DNA of 49,035 nucleotides from Planctomycetia bacterium (lineage in GTDB: Bacteria > Planctomycetota > Planctomycetia > Pirellulales > UBA1268), in contig JAPLNR010000032.1 of the NCBI GenBank assembly GCA_026401035.1, forward strand, positions 1 through 49,035. The letters run 5' to 3'. The notes under the pieces are model-generated. The model did no database searches, was not told where the DNA came from, and was given only the letters and a program-made list of their open reading frames with translations. Below are positions 24,577 through 34,091 of the stretch, one piece after another. Numbering within the stretch: position 1 is the stretch's first letter; each line of letters opens with the position of its first letter. The position numbers and the translations under genes were made by a program.

Positions 24577-26208
24577 TCAGTCACCCTGCCGGGGGCACGA
24601 TGGCGACTGGTCGTCGACGATGATGGAGAGGATGTTTGGCCGCCTGGCCTGCAACGCCGACGGACGCGCGGATGCAGCAGCCTTGGCGGTCGAGCCGGCG
24701 TCGGCAAAGGGCAGCGGCCAGGCCGCGTCGGGAACGTGTTCCCGGTCGAGGATCGCCTCCAGCCGCGTGACCACACCGGGATGTTCGGCGGCGACGTCGT
24801 GCGACTCGGAGGGATCGGCCTGGAGATCGTAGAGTTCCGTCGGATGGGCCTCGGCCGACCGGTGTTTCCGGGTGTCCTTGCCACGGCGGACCGCCTTCCA
24901 CCGGCCGTCGACAGCCGCCTGCCAGTGCCGCTCGGTGAGTTCGCGATACAGCGAGCGGTCGGCCTTGGCAGCTGCCTCGCCCTGCAGGGCCGGCGCGAGG
25001 CTCACGCCGTCGAGCCCCCCGGGAATCCGGTCGTGGAGTCCGGCAAGATCGAGGAGCGTCGGCAGCCAGTCCTCGAAGCCGGTCGGCGTGTCGATCACCT
25101 TGCCGGCCAGAATTTTCCCGGGCCAGACGGCGACGGTCGGCACACGGAGGCCACCCTCGTAGGGCGAGCCCTTCCAGTCGCGCAGGTCGCCGTTGCTCTT
25201 CAGCCGGGCGGTGTCGATCCCGCCGGTGCCGGGGGCCGTCGCCCCGTTGTCGCTCGAAAAAACGAAGATCGTGTCGTCGGTGAGTTTCAGGTCGTCGAGG
25301 CGTTTGACGATCCTGCCGACCTCGCGATCCATTCGCGTGATCATCGCGGCGTAGGTGGAGAGCGGCCGCCGGCAGGGCACGTAGCCCTTGCCGCCGAGGT
25401 AGGGCTGCTCGTCGCCAAAGTGCTTCTCATAGTGCGTAAGCGACGGTTCGTCGGGCGGCACCTGCAGCGCCAGATGCGGCACCGTCGTCGGCACGTAGAG
25501 GAAGAACGGCCGGCCAGCAGTGGCCTCGATGAACGCGAGTTGCCGCTCGGCAATCAAATCGGCTGAATAGTTCCGGCCGACGTAGGGGGCGAATGAGTCC
25601 GGGAAAGCTGCCTGGTCGGCAGGCACCGTGCCACCGCGGAGCACCGGTCCGCCGGCGAGCGACATGGTGTCCAACTCCACGCGGTCGCGGCCATCCCAGA
25701 GGTGGCCGGGATAGAAGGAGTGCGCCTCGCGCTGGCAGTTGTAACCGAAGAACGTGTCGAACCCGCAGGCGATCGGATCGGACGCGCTGCCGGGTGCGCC
25801 GAGTCCCCACTTGCCAAAAGCCCCGGTCACGTAGCCGGCCTCCTGGAGCAGTTTCGCGAGCGTGACCGTGCCGGCCGGCATCGGCGTCTGCCCCTCGGGC
25901 TTCGCCTCACGGTTGCTGCGGACCACCGCATGCCCCGGGTGCTTCCCCGTCATCAGCACGCACCGGCTCGGAGCGCAGACGGCACAGCCGGCCCAGTGCC
26001 GGGAGAGCTGCGTGCCGCGGGCAAAGAGGGCGTCGATGTTCGGCGTCTCGATGTCCTCTGAGCCGAGCGCCGCGACGTCGCTGCTGCCGAGATCATCGCA
26101 GAGGAAAAAGATGATGTTGGGCCCACGGGGTGCCGCCTCGTCAGCGGCAAGTCCGGATCTTGGCAGCAGCGCTACCGCGATCAGCACGCTCTTCAGCAGA
26201 TATCGCAT
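24577..26208 (-). CDS. Exported sulfatase with a vestigial second sulfatase domain at its C-terminus
   Basis: 543 residues. A Sec leader (MRYLLKSVLIAVALLPRSGL) precedes an S1-family sulfatase domain: NIIFFLCDDLGSSDVAALGS with metal ligands, the formylglycine site C78-A-P-S-R followed by MTGKHPG, and VTGAFGKWGLG. It should remove sulfate esters from sugars after maturation by a formylglycine-generating enzyme, which is not in the window. Oddly, after the normal C-terminal region and an Ala/Ser linker, the protein ends with RRPNILSIIVDDQSP and a few unrelated residues. That segment is the start of another sulfatase domain, cut off at the first metal site. The upstream neighbour is a complete two-domain sulfatase, so this gene probably once had the same layout. 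The start ATG 26208 follows GGAG. Confidence 0.9.
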   Translation of the reverse strand: MRYLLKSVLIAVALLPRSGLAADEAAPRGPNIIFFLCDDLGSSDVAALGSEDIETPNIDALFARGTQLSRHWAGCAVCAPSRCVLMTGKHPGHAVVRSNREAKPEGQTPMPAGTVTLAKLLQEAGYVTGAFGKWGLGAPGSASDPIACGFDTFFGYNCQREAHSFYPGHLWDGRDRVELDTMSLAGGPVLRGGTVPADQAAFPDSFAPYVGRNYSADLIAERQLAFIEATAGRPFFLYVPTTVPHLALQVPPDEPSLTHYEKHFGDEQPYLGGKGYVPCRRPLSTYAAMITRMDREVGRIVKRLDDLKLTDDTIFVFSSDNGATAPGTGGIDTARLKSNGDLRDWKGSPYEGGLRVPTVAVWPGKILAGKVIDTPTGFEDWLPTLLDLAGLHDRIPGGLDGVSLAPALQGEAAAKADRSLYRELTERHWQAAVDGRWKAVRRGKDTRKHRSAEAHPTELYDLQADPSESHDVAAEHPGVVTRLEAILDREHVPDAAWPLPFADAGSTAKAAASARPSALQARRPNILSIIVDDQSPSCPRQGD

Positions 26209-26238
26209 CGTGCGCGCTCCATGATTCATCCTCTGCCA

Positions 26239-29200
26239 TCAGTTCCTGGAACCGGATACCGCGGTTTTGGGAACAGCGCCGGTCGCCGCATCGGGCTTGG
26301 TGTGGTCCGCGTTCGGCGGACCGAACTGCCGGTCGTAGGCAGTCTTGAAGGGGTTCTCCACCGGGCCGTCGAGATCCTCGTTGACCAGGTCCGGCTGCAC
26401 GCTCTGCCACCAGCCGTCGTAGGTGGTGGCGAGCCGCGTGACGACGTCGGGGTGTTGCTGGGCGACGTCGTTCTTCTCCCCCGGATCGACGGCGAGGTCG
26501 TACAGTTCCCAGGCGGCTGGCTTGTTCTTCGTGTTCACGAGGCTCCACTTCCCCGCGCGGACGCGGCACTGGGCATACGCACTCTCTCGCGCCTGGCCGC
26601 GGTTCCAGCGGCCGACGTGGGTGAACAGCGGCCGGTCGGGCCACGCGGCATGTTTGTCGCGCAGCAGCGGCACGAGACTGCGGCCCTCGATCTTCGCTGC
26701 CACCGCGGTCGGGAGCGTCACGTTGGCCAGTTCGCAGAGCGTCGGCAGGACGTCGATGTGGGCGGTGACCGCCGGCACGTCGACACCGGCGGGTAACGTC
26801 CCTGGCCAACGCCAGAAGGAGGGCACCCGCGTGCCTCCGCGGTAGGGAGTGCCCTTCTGGCCGCGCATGCCAGCGCTCCACACCGGCGCACCGGCGGCCG
26901 TGCCGTTGTCGGTGGTGAAGACGAGCACCGTGTCGTCGGCGATCCCCCATTCGTCGAGTTTCTCGATCAGCCGCCCCATGTTCGTGTCGATGTTCTCGAT
27001 CATGCCGCAGAACGAGGCGACGTCGGCCCGCGACGGCTTCCCGTCGGCCGCGATGCCCGCCGCCGCGAGTTTTGGCAGGTAGGGCGTGTCGGCGCCGGGC
27101 GGCGGGTCATACGGGGCATGCGGTGCGTTCGTGGCGATGGAACAGAAGAATGGCTTGCCTTCCTTCCGCTTGGCGTCCATCCACGCCAATGCCTCGTTGA
27201 AAAAGACGTCGGTGCAATAGCCCTTCGTCTTCACGAACCTGCCGTCGCTGCGGATGACGGGATCGTAATAGGTGTTGCCCGGGGCATCGCCGCAGCTGCC
27301 GGGATAGCTTTGCCCGATGCCGCCGCCGCCGTGAATAAAGACCCGATCGAAGCCCCGCTGCCCCGGCTGGTAGGCATCCTCATCACCGAGATGCCACTTG
27401 CCGAAGATGCCGGTCGTGTAGCCGCCGGCCCGCCGCAACAGTTGCGGCAGCGTCACGGCCGACAGCGCCAGCCGCTCGCGCTCGAGGATCGTATGGGTGA
27501 CACCCGAACGAAACTCATGGCGGCCGGTCATGAACGCGGCCCGCGTCGGCGCGCAGGTCGGGCTCACGTGAAATTCAGTGAGCCGCACGCTCTGATTGCG
27601 AAGCCGATCGAGGTTGGGCGTGTGGATGACCGGATTGCCATGCGCGGCGATGTCGCCATAGCCCTGGTCGTCGGTCATCACGTAAATGATGTTCGGCCGC
27701 TTCACCGACGTTGCCGCGGGAGAGTCGGCGGGCTTCCCGTCGGCGGCAAGCGTCCGGCACTCGTCGGCAATCCGATTCCAGGCCGCCTCCAGTTCGGCGA
27801 CCCGCGCCGGCTCTTTCCCGGCACGGTTGTTCGTCTCGCAACGATCCGTCGCCAGATCGTAGAGCTCCCACGGGGTGTTTTTTGCGGCGACGAGTTTCCA
27901 GTCGCCGACACGGACGGCGCGGTTCCCCTCGTGACACCACCAGAGGGTGTCGTGCGCCGGCGGGGCCGCCGGATCGCCGAGCGACTTCACGAAACTCCTA
28001 CCCTGCAGCGGCGGCACGGGCTTTCCATCATGCTCCACAGGGGCCCCGACACCGGCGAGTTCGAGCACCGTCGGCACGACGTCGATCACGTGCACTGGCT
28101 GGCGGCGCAACTCCCCCTTGGCGGCGATGCCCTGGGGCCAATGGACGATCCAGGGCGTCGCGATGCCCCCCTCGTAGACCCAGGTTTTGTGGCGGCGAAA
28201 CGGCGTGTTCGCACAGCTCGACCAGCCCGGCCCCAGGCAGAGGTGCGACATCTGGGAGCCGGGCGGGGCCGCTGGGTCGTGTCCCTTGCCACGCACGGTC
28301 AATTCGGCCGAGGCGCCGTTATCACTCGCGAAGAGAATGAGCGTGTTCTCAAAGGCCCCCATCGCCTTGAGCTGAGATAGGATTCGACCGATCGCCTGAT
28401 CCATCGAGTCGATCATGGCGGCATGGATCGCCATCTTCGTGGCCTGAAACTCCCGCTGCTCCGGGGTGAGTTCGTCCCAGGGCAACGGGCGGTCGATCTC
28501 TCCGGCGCCGAGGATTTCGAGAACATTTGGATCGCGATACGGCGGGCCAATCTCGCGCTCCAGCGCCGCGAGGCCCGTGGTCACGATGCCGAGCTTCGCA
28601 ATCCGCTCGTACCGAGCCTGTCGGGTCGCGTTCCAGCCGGTGCGGTAGCGGTCGCGATACTTCGCGATCAACGGCTGCGGCGCGTGCAGCGGGAAGTGCG
28701 GTGCTGTAAACGGCACGTAGTGAAAAAACGGCTTGGCGGCATGGCCTGCCGCGTGCTCCTCGAGGCAGGCGACCGCATGGTCGCCGATGGCCGTCGTGGC
28801 ATAGAAGTCAGCGGTCTGCGGCGCAGGCCTCCCCTCGACCGTGATGCCCTGCGGATCGAAAAAATCATACTGGCCGCCGACGACATCGAGCGACCGGGCG
28901 AATCCCTGCTCGAGCGGCTTGCCGTCCACATGCCACTTGCCCGAGTGGTAGGAGCGGTAGCCGGACGATGCGAGCAGCTGGGGGAGCAGCCGTGCCCATG
29001 CGGGCCGCTGCCCCTGGCCATTCCCCTTCTGCCCCGGGAGCACGTCGCGGCGGATCGTCTGGGCGTAGTAGCCCGTGAGCAGCGCACCGCGACTCGGCCA
29101 GCAGCGGGCCGTGTTGTAACCCTGCGTAAACCGCAGACCGTTCGCGGCCAGGCTGTCGAGATTCGGCGTGTCGATCTCGCCGCCGTAGCAGCCGAGGTCG

Positions 29201-29313
29201 GAGAAGCCGAGATCGTCGGCCAGGATCACGAGCACGTTGGGGGGCCCGGCCGGGGCCGGGGCGACCAGAAGGCCGACGAAAGCCAGCCCGAGGAACATCA
29301 AACCTGTTTTCAT
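26239..29313 (-). CDS. Two-domain (tandem fused) exported sulfatase
   Basis: 1024 residues, about twice normal length. A Sec leader (MKTGLMFLGLAFVGLLVAPA) is followed by two complete S1 sulfatase domains. Domain 1 has NVLVILADDLGFSDLGCYGG and the modification site C71-W-P-S-R. Domain 2 starts around residue 558 (RPNIIYVMTDDQGYGDIAAH) and has C587-A-P-T-R followed by MTGRH. Each keeps DD, the Cys site and the GKWHLG-type or GKWHVDG motif, so both may be active, probably on different sulfate positions of one polysaccharide. The start ATG 29313 has TGAGGA ~11 bases upstream. It is 30 bases upstream of the next sulfatase gene and downstream of thuA, separated from it by a palindromic repeat. Could be a gene fusion or an assembly join; the frame is open throughout. 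Confidence 0.92.
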   Translation of the reverse strand: MKTGLMFLGLAFVGLLVAPAPAGPPNVLVILADDLGFSDLGCYGGEIDTPNLDSLAANGLRFTQGYNTARCWPSRGALLTGYYAQTIRRDVLPGQKGNGQGQRPAWARLLPQLLASSGYRSYHSGKWHVDGKPLEQGFARSLDVVGGQYDFFDPQGITVEGRPAPQTADFYATTAIGDHAVACLEEHAAGHAAKPFFHYVPFTAPHFPLHAPQPLIAKYRDRYRTGWNATRQARYERIAKLGIVTTGLAALEREIGPPYRDPNVLEILGAGEIDRPLPWDELTPEQREFQATKMAIHAAMIDSMDQAIGRILSQLKAMGAFENTLILFASDNGASAELTVRGKGHDPAAPPGSQMSHLCLGPGWSSCANTPFRRHKTWVYEGGIATPWIVHWPQGIAAKGELRRQPVHVIDVVPTVLELAGVGAPVEHDGKPVPPLQGRSFVKSLGDPAAPPAHDTLWWCHEGNRAVRVGDWKLVAAKNTPWELYDLATDRCETNNRAGKEPARVAELEAAWNRIADECRTLAADGKPADSPAATSVKRPNIIYVMTDDQGYGDIAAHGNPVIHTPNLDRLRNQSVRLTEFHVSPTCAPTRAAFMTGRHEFRSGVTHTILERERLALSAVTLPQLLRRAGGYTTGIFGKWHLGDEDAYQPGQRGFDRVFIHGGGGIGQSYPGSCGDAPGNTYYDPVIRSDGRFVKTKGYCTDVFFNEALAWMDAKRKEGKPFFCSIATNAPHAPYDPPPGADTPYLPKLAAAGIAADGKPSRADVASFCGMIENIDTNMGRLIEKLDEWGIADDTVLVFTTDNGTAAGAPVWSAGMRGQKGTPYRGGTRVPSFWRWPGTLPAGVDVPAVTAHIDVLPTLCELANVTLPTAVAAKIEGRSLVPLLRDKHAAWPDRPLFTHVGRWNRGQARESAYAQCRVRAGKWSLVNTKNKPAAWELYDLAVDPGEKNDVAQQHPDVVTRLATTYDGWWQSVQPDLVNEDLDGPVENPFKTAYDRQFGPPNADHTKPDAATGAVPKTAVSGSRN

Positions 29314-29362
29314 GAGTCGATCCTCAGCATGCACAAACCGAATCGGCAAAAGCGTGAATCAC

Positions 29363-29383
29363 GACAGGCTGAAGCCTGTCCTA
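29363..29383 (-). repeat. Palindromic stop-codon repeat, copy 1 (end of thuA)
   Basis: GACAGGCTGAAGCCTGTC at 29363-29380 plus cta. On the minus strand it reads TAG followed by GACAGGCTTCAGCCTGTC, and that TAG (29383-29381) is the thuA stop codon. Eight-base inverted arms could form a hairpin in the mRNA. Confidence 0.9.
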
Positions 29384-30523
29384 CTTCTGAAGCTCGGCGA
29401 GCACCTTGGCATACGCCTCGGCACGGGCCTGCGGCGGCTGGCCGCGAATCTCGAGAAGCATCGGCCGCAGGCCGAGGGCCCAGGCCGGATCCTTGGCGAT
29501 CTTCGCGTCGGCCTGGGCGAGCAGGTCGTCGGCATCCTTACCGGTGGCGGTCGCCGCGGCGGCGATCACGCTCCGCAGGTATTCAGCCGCCTGCACGTCG
29601 GGATTCGGCGCCGCCGGCGCGTCGAACCGCTTGAGCGCCCAGGCGATGCCCTCCTGCATGTGCTGCTTGAACAGCCGGTCTTTCCAGGTGGCGTCATTGT
29701 GGCCGAAGTTCGTGTAGAAGACCCGCCCCTGCCCATACTCGCGGACCCAGGCCACGGGCACGTGCCACGGCTCCTTGGGAGTGCTCGCCGGCATGTCGAT
29801 GCTCAGGAGCACGCGCAGATTTTCCGGCTTGTACCGCAGGTCGTATTGGTAGATCTCGTCCTTCATGCGAAACCGCTGGGGAAACATGGCGACCAGTCGG
29901 TGCGCGGGCTCGTGGACGACGAAGCCGTGTTCGCCCCCTGCGTTCCACGGGTGGCCCGCGAAGTGGCCGCCGATCATGTCGCAGTAGGCATCCGACTTTT
30001 TCAGCGTGTCGCTGGCGGCGTGGAAGCCGATGAAGGCCTTGCCGGTCTTGAGCCAGGCGAGGAAGGCGTCGATATCCGGAATCGGGAGTTCGCCCGTCGT
30101 GCTCGCGAAGATCAGGCCGTCGAAATGGGCAAGCGCCTCCGGCGCAAACGCCTTGGCAAACTGTTCCCGCAGTCCGGCCTGCCAGCCCTCGTCGGCGGTC
30201 TTGAACGTCTCCTGTTCAGCCTTGAACGCCGTCTGCTGCCCGGTCCACTCGTCGTCGCTCGTGCCTTCGGCCCGCTTGGGGGCCTTTGGCTGCGGCGGCC
30301 GGCCCGGCGGCATCCGCAGGAAGTCGACGTGGAAGAGACCGCTCGTGCGGCCGAGTTCCTCGAGCACGGGTTCGGCCGTGTTGATTGACGCATGCCGAAA
30401 ACCGGTCGTCACGGTCACGACGAGCAGGCGGGCCGGCTTCACCGGCTCCGCGGCGCTCGCGGTGGCGACGCTGGTGAGAATGAGAAGCGCGACGATGCCG
30501 GAAAGAATCCGCTGGGCGAGCAT
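29381..30523 (-). CDS. ThuA-domain protein, exported
   Basis: 380 residues. A Sec leader (MLAQRILSGIVALLILTSVA, cleavage near ASAAE) precedes a ThuA (trehalose-utilisation-like, class I glutamine-amidotransferase fold) domain: LLVVTVTTGFRHASINTAEP, HFDGLIFASTTGELPIPDID, GKAFIGFHAASDTLKKSDAY, MIGGHFAGHPWNAGGEHGFV and GRVFYTNFGHNDATWKDRLF. Exported ThuA proteins are very common in planctomycete polysaccharide loci, but their activity is undefined. The C-terminal ~80 residues form a helical tail. Start ATG 30523 has GAGG 11 bases upstream. Its stop codon is supplied by a palindromic repeat. Family certain, function unknown. Confidence 0.92.
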   Translation of the reverse strand: MLAQRILSGIVALLILTSVATASAAEPVKPARLLVVTVTTGFRHASINTAEPVLEELGRTSGLFHVDFLRMPPGRPPQPKAPKRAEGTSDDEWTGQQTAFKAEQETFKTADEGWQAGLREQFAKAFAPEALAHFDGLIFASTTGELPIPDIDAFLAWLKTGKAFIGFHAASDTLKKSDAYCDMIGGHFAGHPWNAGGEHGFVVHEPAHRLVAMFPQRFRMKDEIYQYDLRYKPENLRVLLSIDMPASTPKEPWHVPVAWVREYGQGRVFYTNFGHNDATWKDRLFKQHMQEGIAWALKRFDAPAAPNPDVQAAEYLRSVIAAAATATGKDADDLLAQADAKIAKDPAWALGLRPMLLEIRGQPPQARAEAYAKVLAELQK

Positions 30524-30615
30524 GGTGAACCTCGGGGGAGACGTTTGAGCCGCAGGCGCAAGCCTGCCATGACTGGAATGGAGCAGCCGGCAGAAGCCGC
30601 CGGTTGCCGCTGAGT

Positions 30616-32094
30616 TTACTCTGCTTTGCGGCCCGGCAGGGCATCCGGGCCGAAGGGCTCAACCGGCTGCGGATTGGGCGTCGGCAGCGCCGCCTGCACG
30701 CTCTCCCGCCAGGCTGCGAGCCTTGCCCGCAGCTGGCTGGCGCGTTCCTGCCGCTCGTCGGAAAGATCACGACACTCGCCCGGGTCGCTGGCGAGGTCGA
30801 AGAGTTCCACGCGGCCGTCCTCGAAGTGCTCGACCAGTTTCTCGGTGCCGGGCCGCGGGCCGTCGCCGGCGAGCAGCGCGGCGGCCGGACGGCCACCCTG
30901 ATTGGAATAGTGCGGGTAGTGCCAGAAGATGTCGCGGGCGGGCAGCGGCCCGGTATCTGCGAGCACGGACCGCAGACTCACGCCGTCGAGCACGACTCCC
31001 ACGGGTGGTTTCACGCCGGCGGCATCGAGAAGCGTCGCCGGCACGTCGAGCGTGGTCGTCGGCACGTCGGTCGTCGTGCCAGGCTTCACGATCCCCGGCC
31101 ACCGCACGATGAGCGGCACACGGATGCCCCCCTCATAGACATAGCCCTTCCCGGCGCGGAGTGGCAGGTTCGACGTGGGCGATCCTTCCGCGGTTGACAG
31201 GCCGCCGTTGTCGCTCGTGAAGATCACGAGCGTCTTGTCACGGCCACCCGACTTTTCGACCGCGGCAAGCACCGTTGCCACCGTCTCGTCCAGTTCGCGG
31301 ACCATCGCCGCATAGACGGGCAGGTCCTGGACGGCCCGCGCCTTGTGATCGCCTTCCACTACCTCCCGTCGGCCGGCAGGCGGGAGGCTGGACGCACGCT
31401 TCTCATCCTCGGCCACGAAATCCGGCCGTGCCTTCAGCGGCACGTGCACCGAGTGCATCGGCACGTAACAAAACCACGGCTGCTCTCCATGGGCTTCGAT
31501 GAAGGAGGCGGCCCCCGCGGCGATCGCCCGGGCATGCATCGGATCGTCCGTCGGCCCCCTGCCTGGGCTGAGCGTCGTCGATCCGGTGGCGTCGAAGCCG
31601 TGGGTGGGAATGGCTTGGGGATCACCGAGGTGCCACTTGCCGAAGACGCCGGTCGAATAACCCGCGGCCTTCAGCAATTCCGCGATCGTCACCTCTTCCT
31701 GAGGCAGCGCATGAAGAAATTCCGCGGGGAGCAGCCGGCCGCGCCGGTTGCCCGCGATGTAATTCGTGATCTTCACGCGGGCCGGATGCCGGCCGGTCAT
31801 CAGGGCCGCGCGGGTGGGCGAACAGACGGGGCAGGACGCATAGCCCCGCGTGAAGAGCATGCCCTCCGCCGCCAGCCGGTCGATCGCGGGCGTGCGGTAG
31901 AACGTGCTGCCCGTGCAGCCGAGGTCATGGGCCCCGAGGTCGTCGGCAAGAAATACGAGCAGGTTCGGCTGCCGCGGTGTCGGGACAGCGGCGGCCACGG
32001 AGCGTACGTCCAAAACCCAGCCCGTTGCGGACATCACGAGCAGCAGAACCAGCCGGCCACAGGATCGCTGGCGCATGCTCATTGCGTCATTCAT
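30616..32094 (-). CDS. Exported S1-family sulfatase
   Basis: 492 residues. A hydrophobic leader (~13-35) is followed by a single sulfatase domain: NLLVFLADDLGAHDLGCTGS (metal ligands DD), the formylglycine site C91-S-P-T-R then MTGRHPARVK, TGVFGKWHLGDPQAIPTHGF and CYVPMHSVHVPLKARPDFV. It should hydrolyse sulfate esters on exported or outer-membrane-captured glycans after cysteine maturation. The start is ATG 32094 with AAAGGTG just upstream; GTG 32100 is possible. It is the first gene of the minus-strand sulfatase operon and is divergent from the 613-aa gene at 32250, so the ~155 bases between them should hold both promoters. Confidence 0.92.
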   Translation of the reverse strand: MNDAMSMRQRSCGRLVLLLVMSATGWVLDVRSVAAAVPTPRQPNLLVFLADDLGAHDLGCTGSTFYRTPAIDRLAAEGMLFTRGYASCPVCSPTRAALMTGRHPARVKITNYIAGNRRGRLLPAEFLHALPQEEVTIAELLKAAGYSTGVFGKWHLGDPQAIPTHGFDATGSTTLSPGRGPTDDPMHARAIAAGAASFIEAHGEQPWFCYVPMHSVHVPLKARPDFVAEDEKRASSLPPAGRREVVEGDHKARAVQDLPVYAAMVRELDETVATVLAAVEKSGGRDKTLVIFTSDNGGLSTAEGSPTSNLPLRAGKGYVYEGGIRVPLIVRWPGIVKPGTTTDVPTTTLDVPATLLDAAGVKPPVGVVLDGVSLRSVLADTGPLPARDIFWHYPHYSNQGGRPAAALLAGDGPRPGTEKLVEHFEDGRVELFDLASDPGECRDLSDERQERASQLRARLAAWRESVQAALPTPNPQPVEPFGPDALPGRKAE

Positions 32095-32249
32095 GATCAC
32101 CTTTCATGAACCCCTACCGCTTTGCGTCCCGGTGCCTCAAGCCCGTGTACGGTAGCATGAGGATGTCTTTCGGCCGAGTGGGCCGGTCGCCCCTGCCTAT
32201 GATCTGGGGCGTGTGTTCGGGTAACGCAGTTGCTTTTTGCGGGACTCCC

Positions 32250-34091
32250 GTGAGACGTCCGTCTGTTTTTCGCCGCCGCTGCATTGGCCTGACCGGCGTT
32301 GCCCTGTGCATCGCGATATTCATCGTTCAGGCAGCTCGCCTGCCGGCGGCCGCGGCCGACGCAGCCGCCGAACTCGCTGCCCAGCGGGCAATCCTCGAGA
32401 CGAGAGCCGGATCGCTCGGCATCCGCGGAGTGCTTCGCTTCGCCCTCGAGGCCGTAGGCAACGACTGGGATCCCGCGGCGGTGGCGGATGCCCTGCGACT
32501 TGCCCGATCGATGCAGGACACGGCCGCCGCCAGCGAGCACTTCGGCAACTTCCGCTGGCGGCTCGGCGACCCGGCCGTCACCGACACCAACGCCGTCGAG
32601 TTTGCGACGCAACTGACGGCCCTCCTGCGACTCGAGCACCACGACCGGCTCTCGGCAGCGGCCCGGGAGTTGCTCGACGCCATCCACCGTGACGCGCTCG
32701 TCGCCCTGCGCCGCCACGCCGTGAAGCCGGGCTACACGAACATCTATCTGATGAAGACGTGGAACCATCTCGCCCTGGGGCAGGTGTACGGCGCGGAGAT
32801 CGAGCAGGCTGGCACCGCCCTGTGGGACGAGTGGCTGGCCTACACGCTCCGCCATGGGATCACCGAATACCTGAGCCCGACCTACTACGGCACCGATCTC
32901 GACTCGCTGGGTCTGATCGCACGGCACGCCCGTGAGGAACGGGTTCGCCACCAGGCCGAGGCGGCCCTGGCCCACATCTGGGCAGGGATCGCCGCCAACT
33001 GGTTTGCACCGGCGCAGCGGCTCGCCGGGCCGCATAGCCGCGACTACGACTACCTGCTGGGCCGCGGCTATCTCGACGAGCATCTCTTCGCAGCCGGCTG
33101 GCTTACGGAGCCACCGGAGCAGGAGTCGGCGGCCTGGCTGCCGGGAGCGCCACGGCGGCAACTCCTCGTCTTTCGCAGTGCCTGCCGCTGGGATCCACCG
33201 GCACACCTGCAGGCTGACATCGCGCAGCGGGTGCCCCGCTTCGTGATCCAGCGGTTCAACGCGGAACCCTGGGCCCGCAGCACCAATCATGTGGGAGCCG
33301 CGCTCGCCATCGGCATCGCCGGTGAATGCCGCGGCCCAGAAGACAAGTCGCTGAACATCAACCTGCCCGGCACTGCCGCCACGCCCAATGTCACGCTCGT
33401 CTTCGACGGCCGCGGCGATCCCTACGGAAGGCACAAGGAACCGACCAGCCACGGCGGCCAGTCAAAAGCCCACCACCTGCGGACGTTTCTCGTCTCGTCG
33501 CAGCGCGGACCGCGAATCACGGCGGCGTGGCTGTTCGACCCGTCGGTGCCGGCCTTCAAGGTGACAGCCGCCGATCTCACCTGCCTGCAGGCCCATCTCA
33601 TCATGCCGGTCGATGCCGAACTTTGGACCCGCGATGGGTTGGTCGATGCCGCCGGGAAACTGCCAGCCAACAGCGTCGTCTTTCTCCGCAAGGGTCAGGC
33701 CGCAGTCGGCATCCGCTCCCTGACCGTGCCCGCAGCCGGTTTGGCGCCCCACCATCTGGAACTACGCTTGGATGGCGGCAAGATCCAAGCCAAGCGGCTG
33801 ACGGCCGTGTTCTGTGAGGGGAGCCCGACCGGCCGCGCAGTGCTCGGCCTCGACATCGAGGCCCGTGAGGATTGCGACGACGAGCGGTTTGAAAAGTTTC
33901 GCGGGGAGTTTGCCGGCCGAGCAGTGACAGCGGTGCTGGCAGGTGACCGGCTGCGGATCGATGGATCGCTGCCGCTGGAAGCGGACATCGCGAAGCTCGA
34001 GCGGATCACTTGCGAGCCGCTTCTACCCGACGGAGCCCTGCTCCTGGTGAACGGCCTCGAGGTCGGTCGATCGCTTTTGTCAGGCGAATGA
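32250..34091 (+). CDS. Exported protein of unknown function, possible alpha-toroid polysaccharide enzyme
   Basis: About 613 residues from GTG 32250 (ATG 32199 and ATG 32106 are in frame upstream). The leader is VRRPSVFRRRCIGLTGVALC, a hydrophobic stretch, then PAAAADA. The N-terminal half is helical (~60-290), with YTNIYLMKTWNHLALGQVYG and HGITEYLSPTYYGTDLDSLG. These resemble the loops of alpha/alpha-toroid lyases and GH88/GH105-like proteins. The C-terminal half is beta-rich (RQLLVFRSACRWDPP, LNINLPGTAATPNVTLVFDG, HHLRTFLVSSQRGPRITAAW), like heparinase II/III sandwiches. I cannot assign a family with confidence. Context (sulfatases on one side, cytochrome/DUF1549/DUF1501 genes on the other) suggests a role in glycan breakdown. 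Confidence 0.75.
   Translation: MRRPSVFRRRCIGLTGVALCIAIFIVQAARLPAAAADAAAELAAQRAILETRAGSLGIRGVLRFALEAVGNDWDPAAVADALRLARSMQDTAAASEHFGNFRWRLGDPAVTDTNAVEFATQLTALLRLEHHDRLSAAARELLDAIHRDALVALRRHAVKPGYTNIYLMKTWNHLALGQVYGAEIEQAGTALWDEWLAYTLRHGITEYLSPTYYGTDLDSLGLIARHAREERVRHQAEAALAHIWAGIAANWFAPAQRLAGPHSRDYDYLLGRGYLDEHLFAAGWLTEPPEQESAAWLPGAPRRQLLVFRSACRWDPPAHLQADIAQRVPRFVIQRFNAEPWARSTNHVGAALAIGIAGECRGPEDKSLNINLPGTAATPNVTLVFDGRGDPYGRHKEPTSHGGQSKAHHLRTFLVSSQRGPRITAAWLFDPSVPAFKVTAADLTCLQAHLIMPVDAELWTRDGLVDAAGKLPANSVVFLRKGQAAVGIRSLTVPAAGLAPHHLELRLDGGKIQAKRLTAVFCEGSPTGRAVLGLDIEAREDCDDERFEKFRGEFAGRAVTAVLAGDRLRIDGSLPLEADIAKLERITCEPLLPDGALLLVNGLEVGRSLLSGE

Noticed and set aside
30550..30605. GCAGGCGCAAGCCTGC and CCGGCAGAAGCCGCCGG as further copies of the stop-codon palindrome
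   Set aside because: Similar shape, but the core differs and neither touches a stop codon, so they were not counted as members.
32217..32231. GG-N10-GC spacing resembling a sigma-54 promoter before the 613-aa gene
   Set aside because: Only the GG and TTGC parts match; the rest of the -24 element does not, and it would place the transcript start at the start codon.
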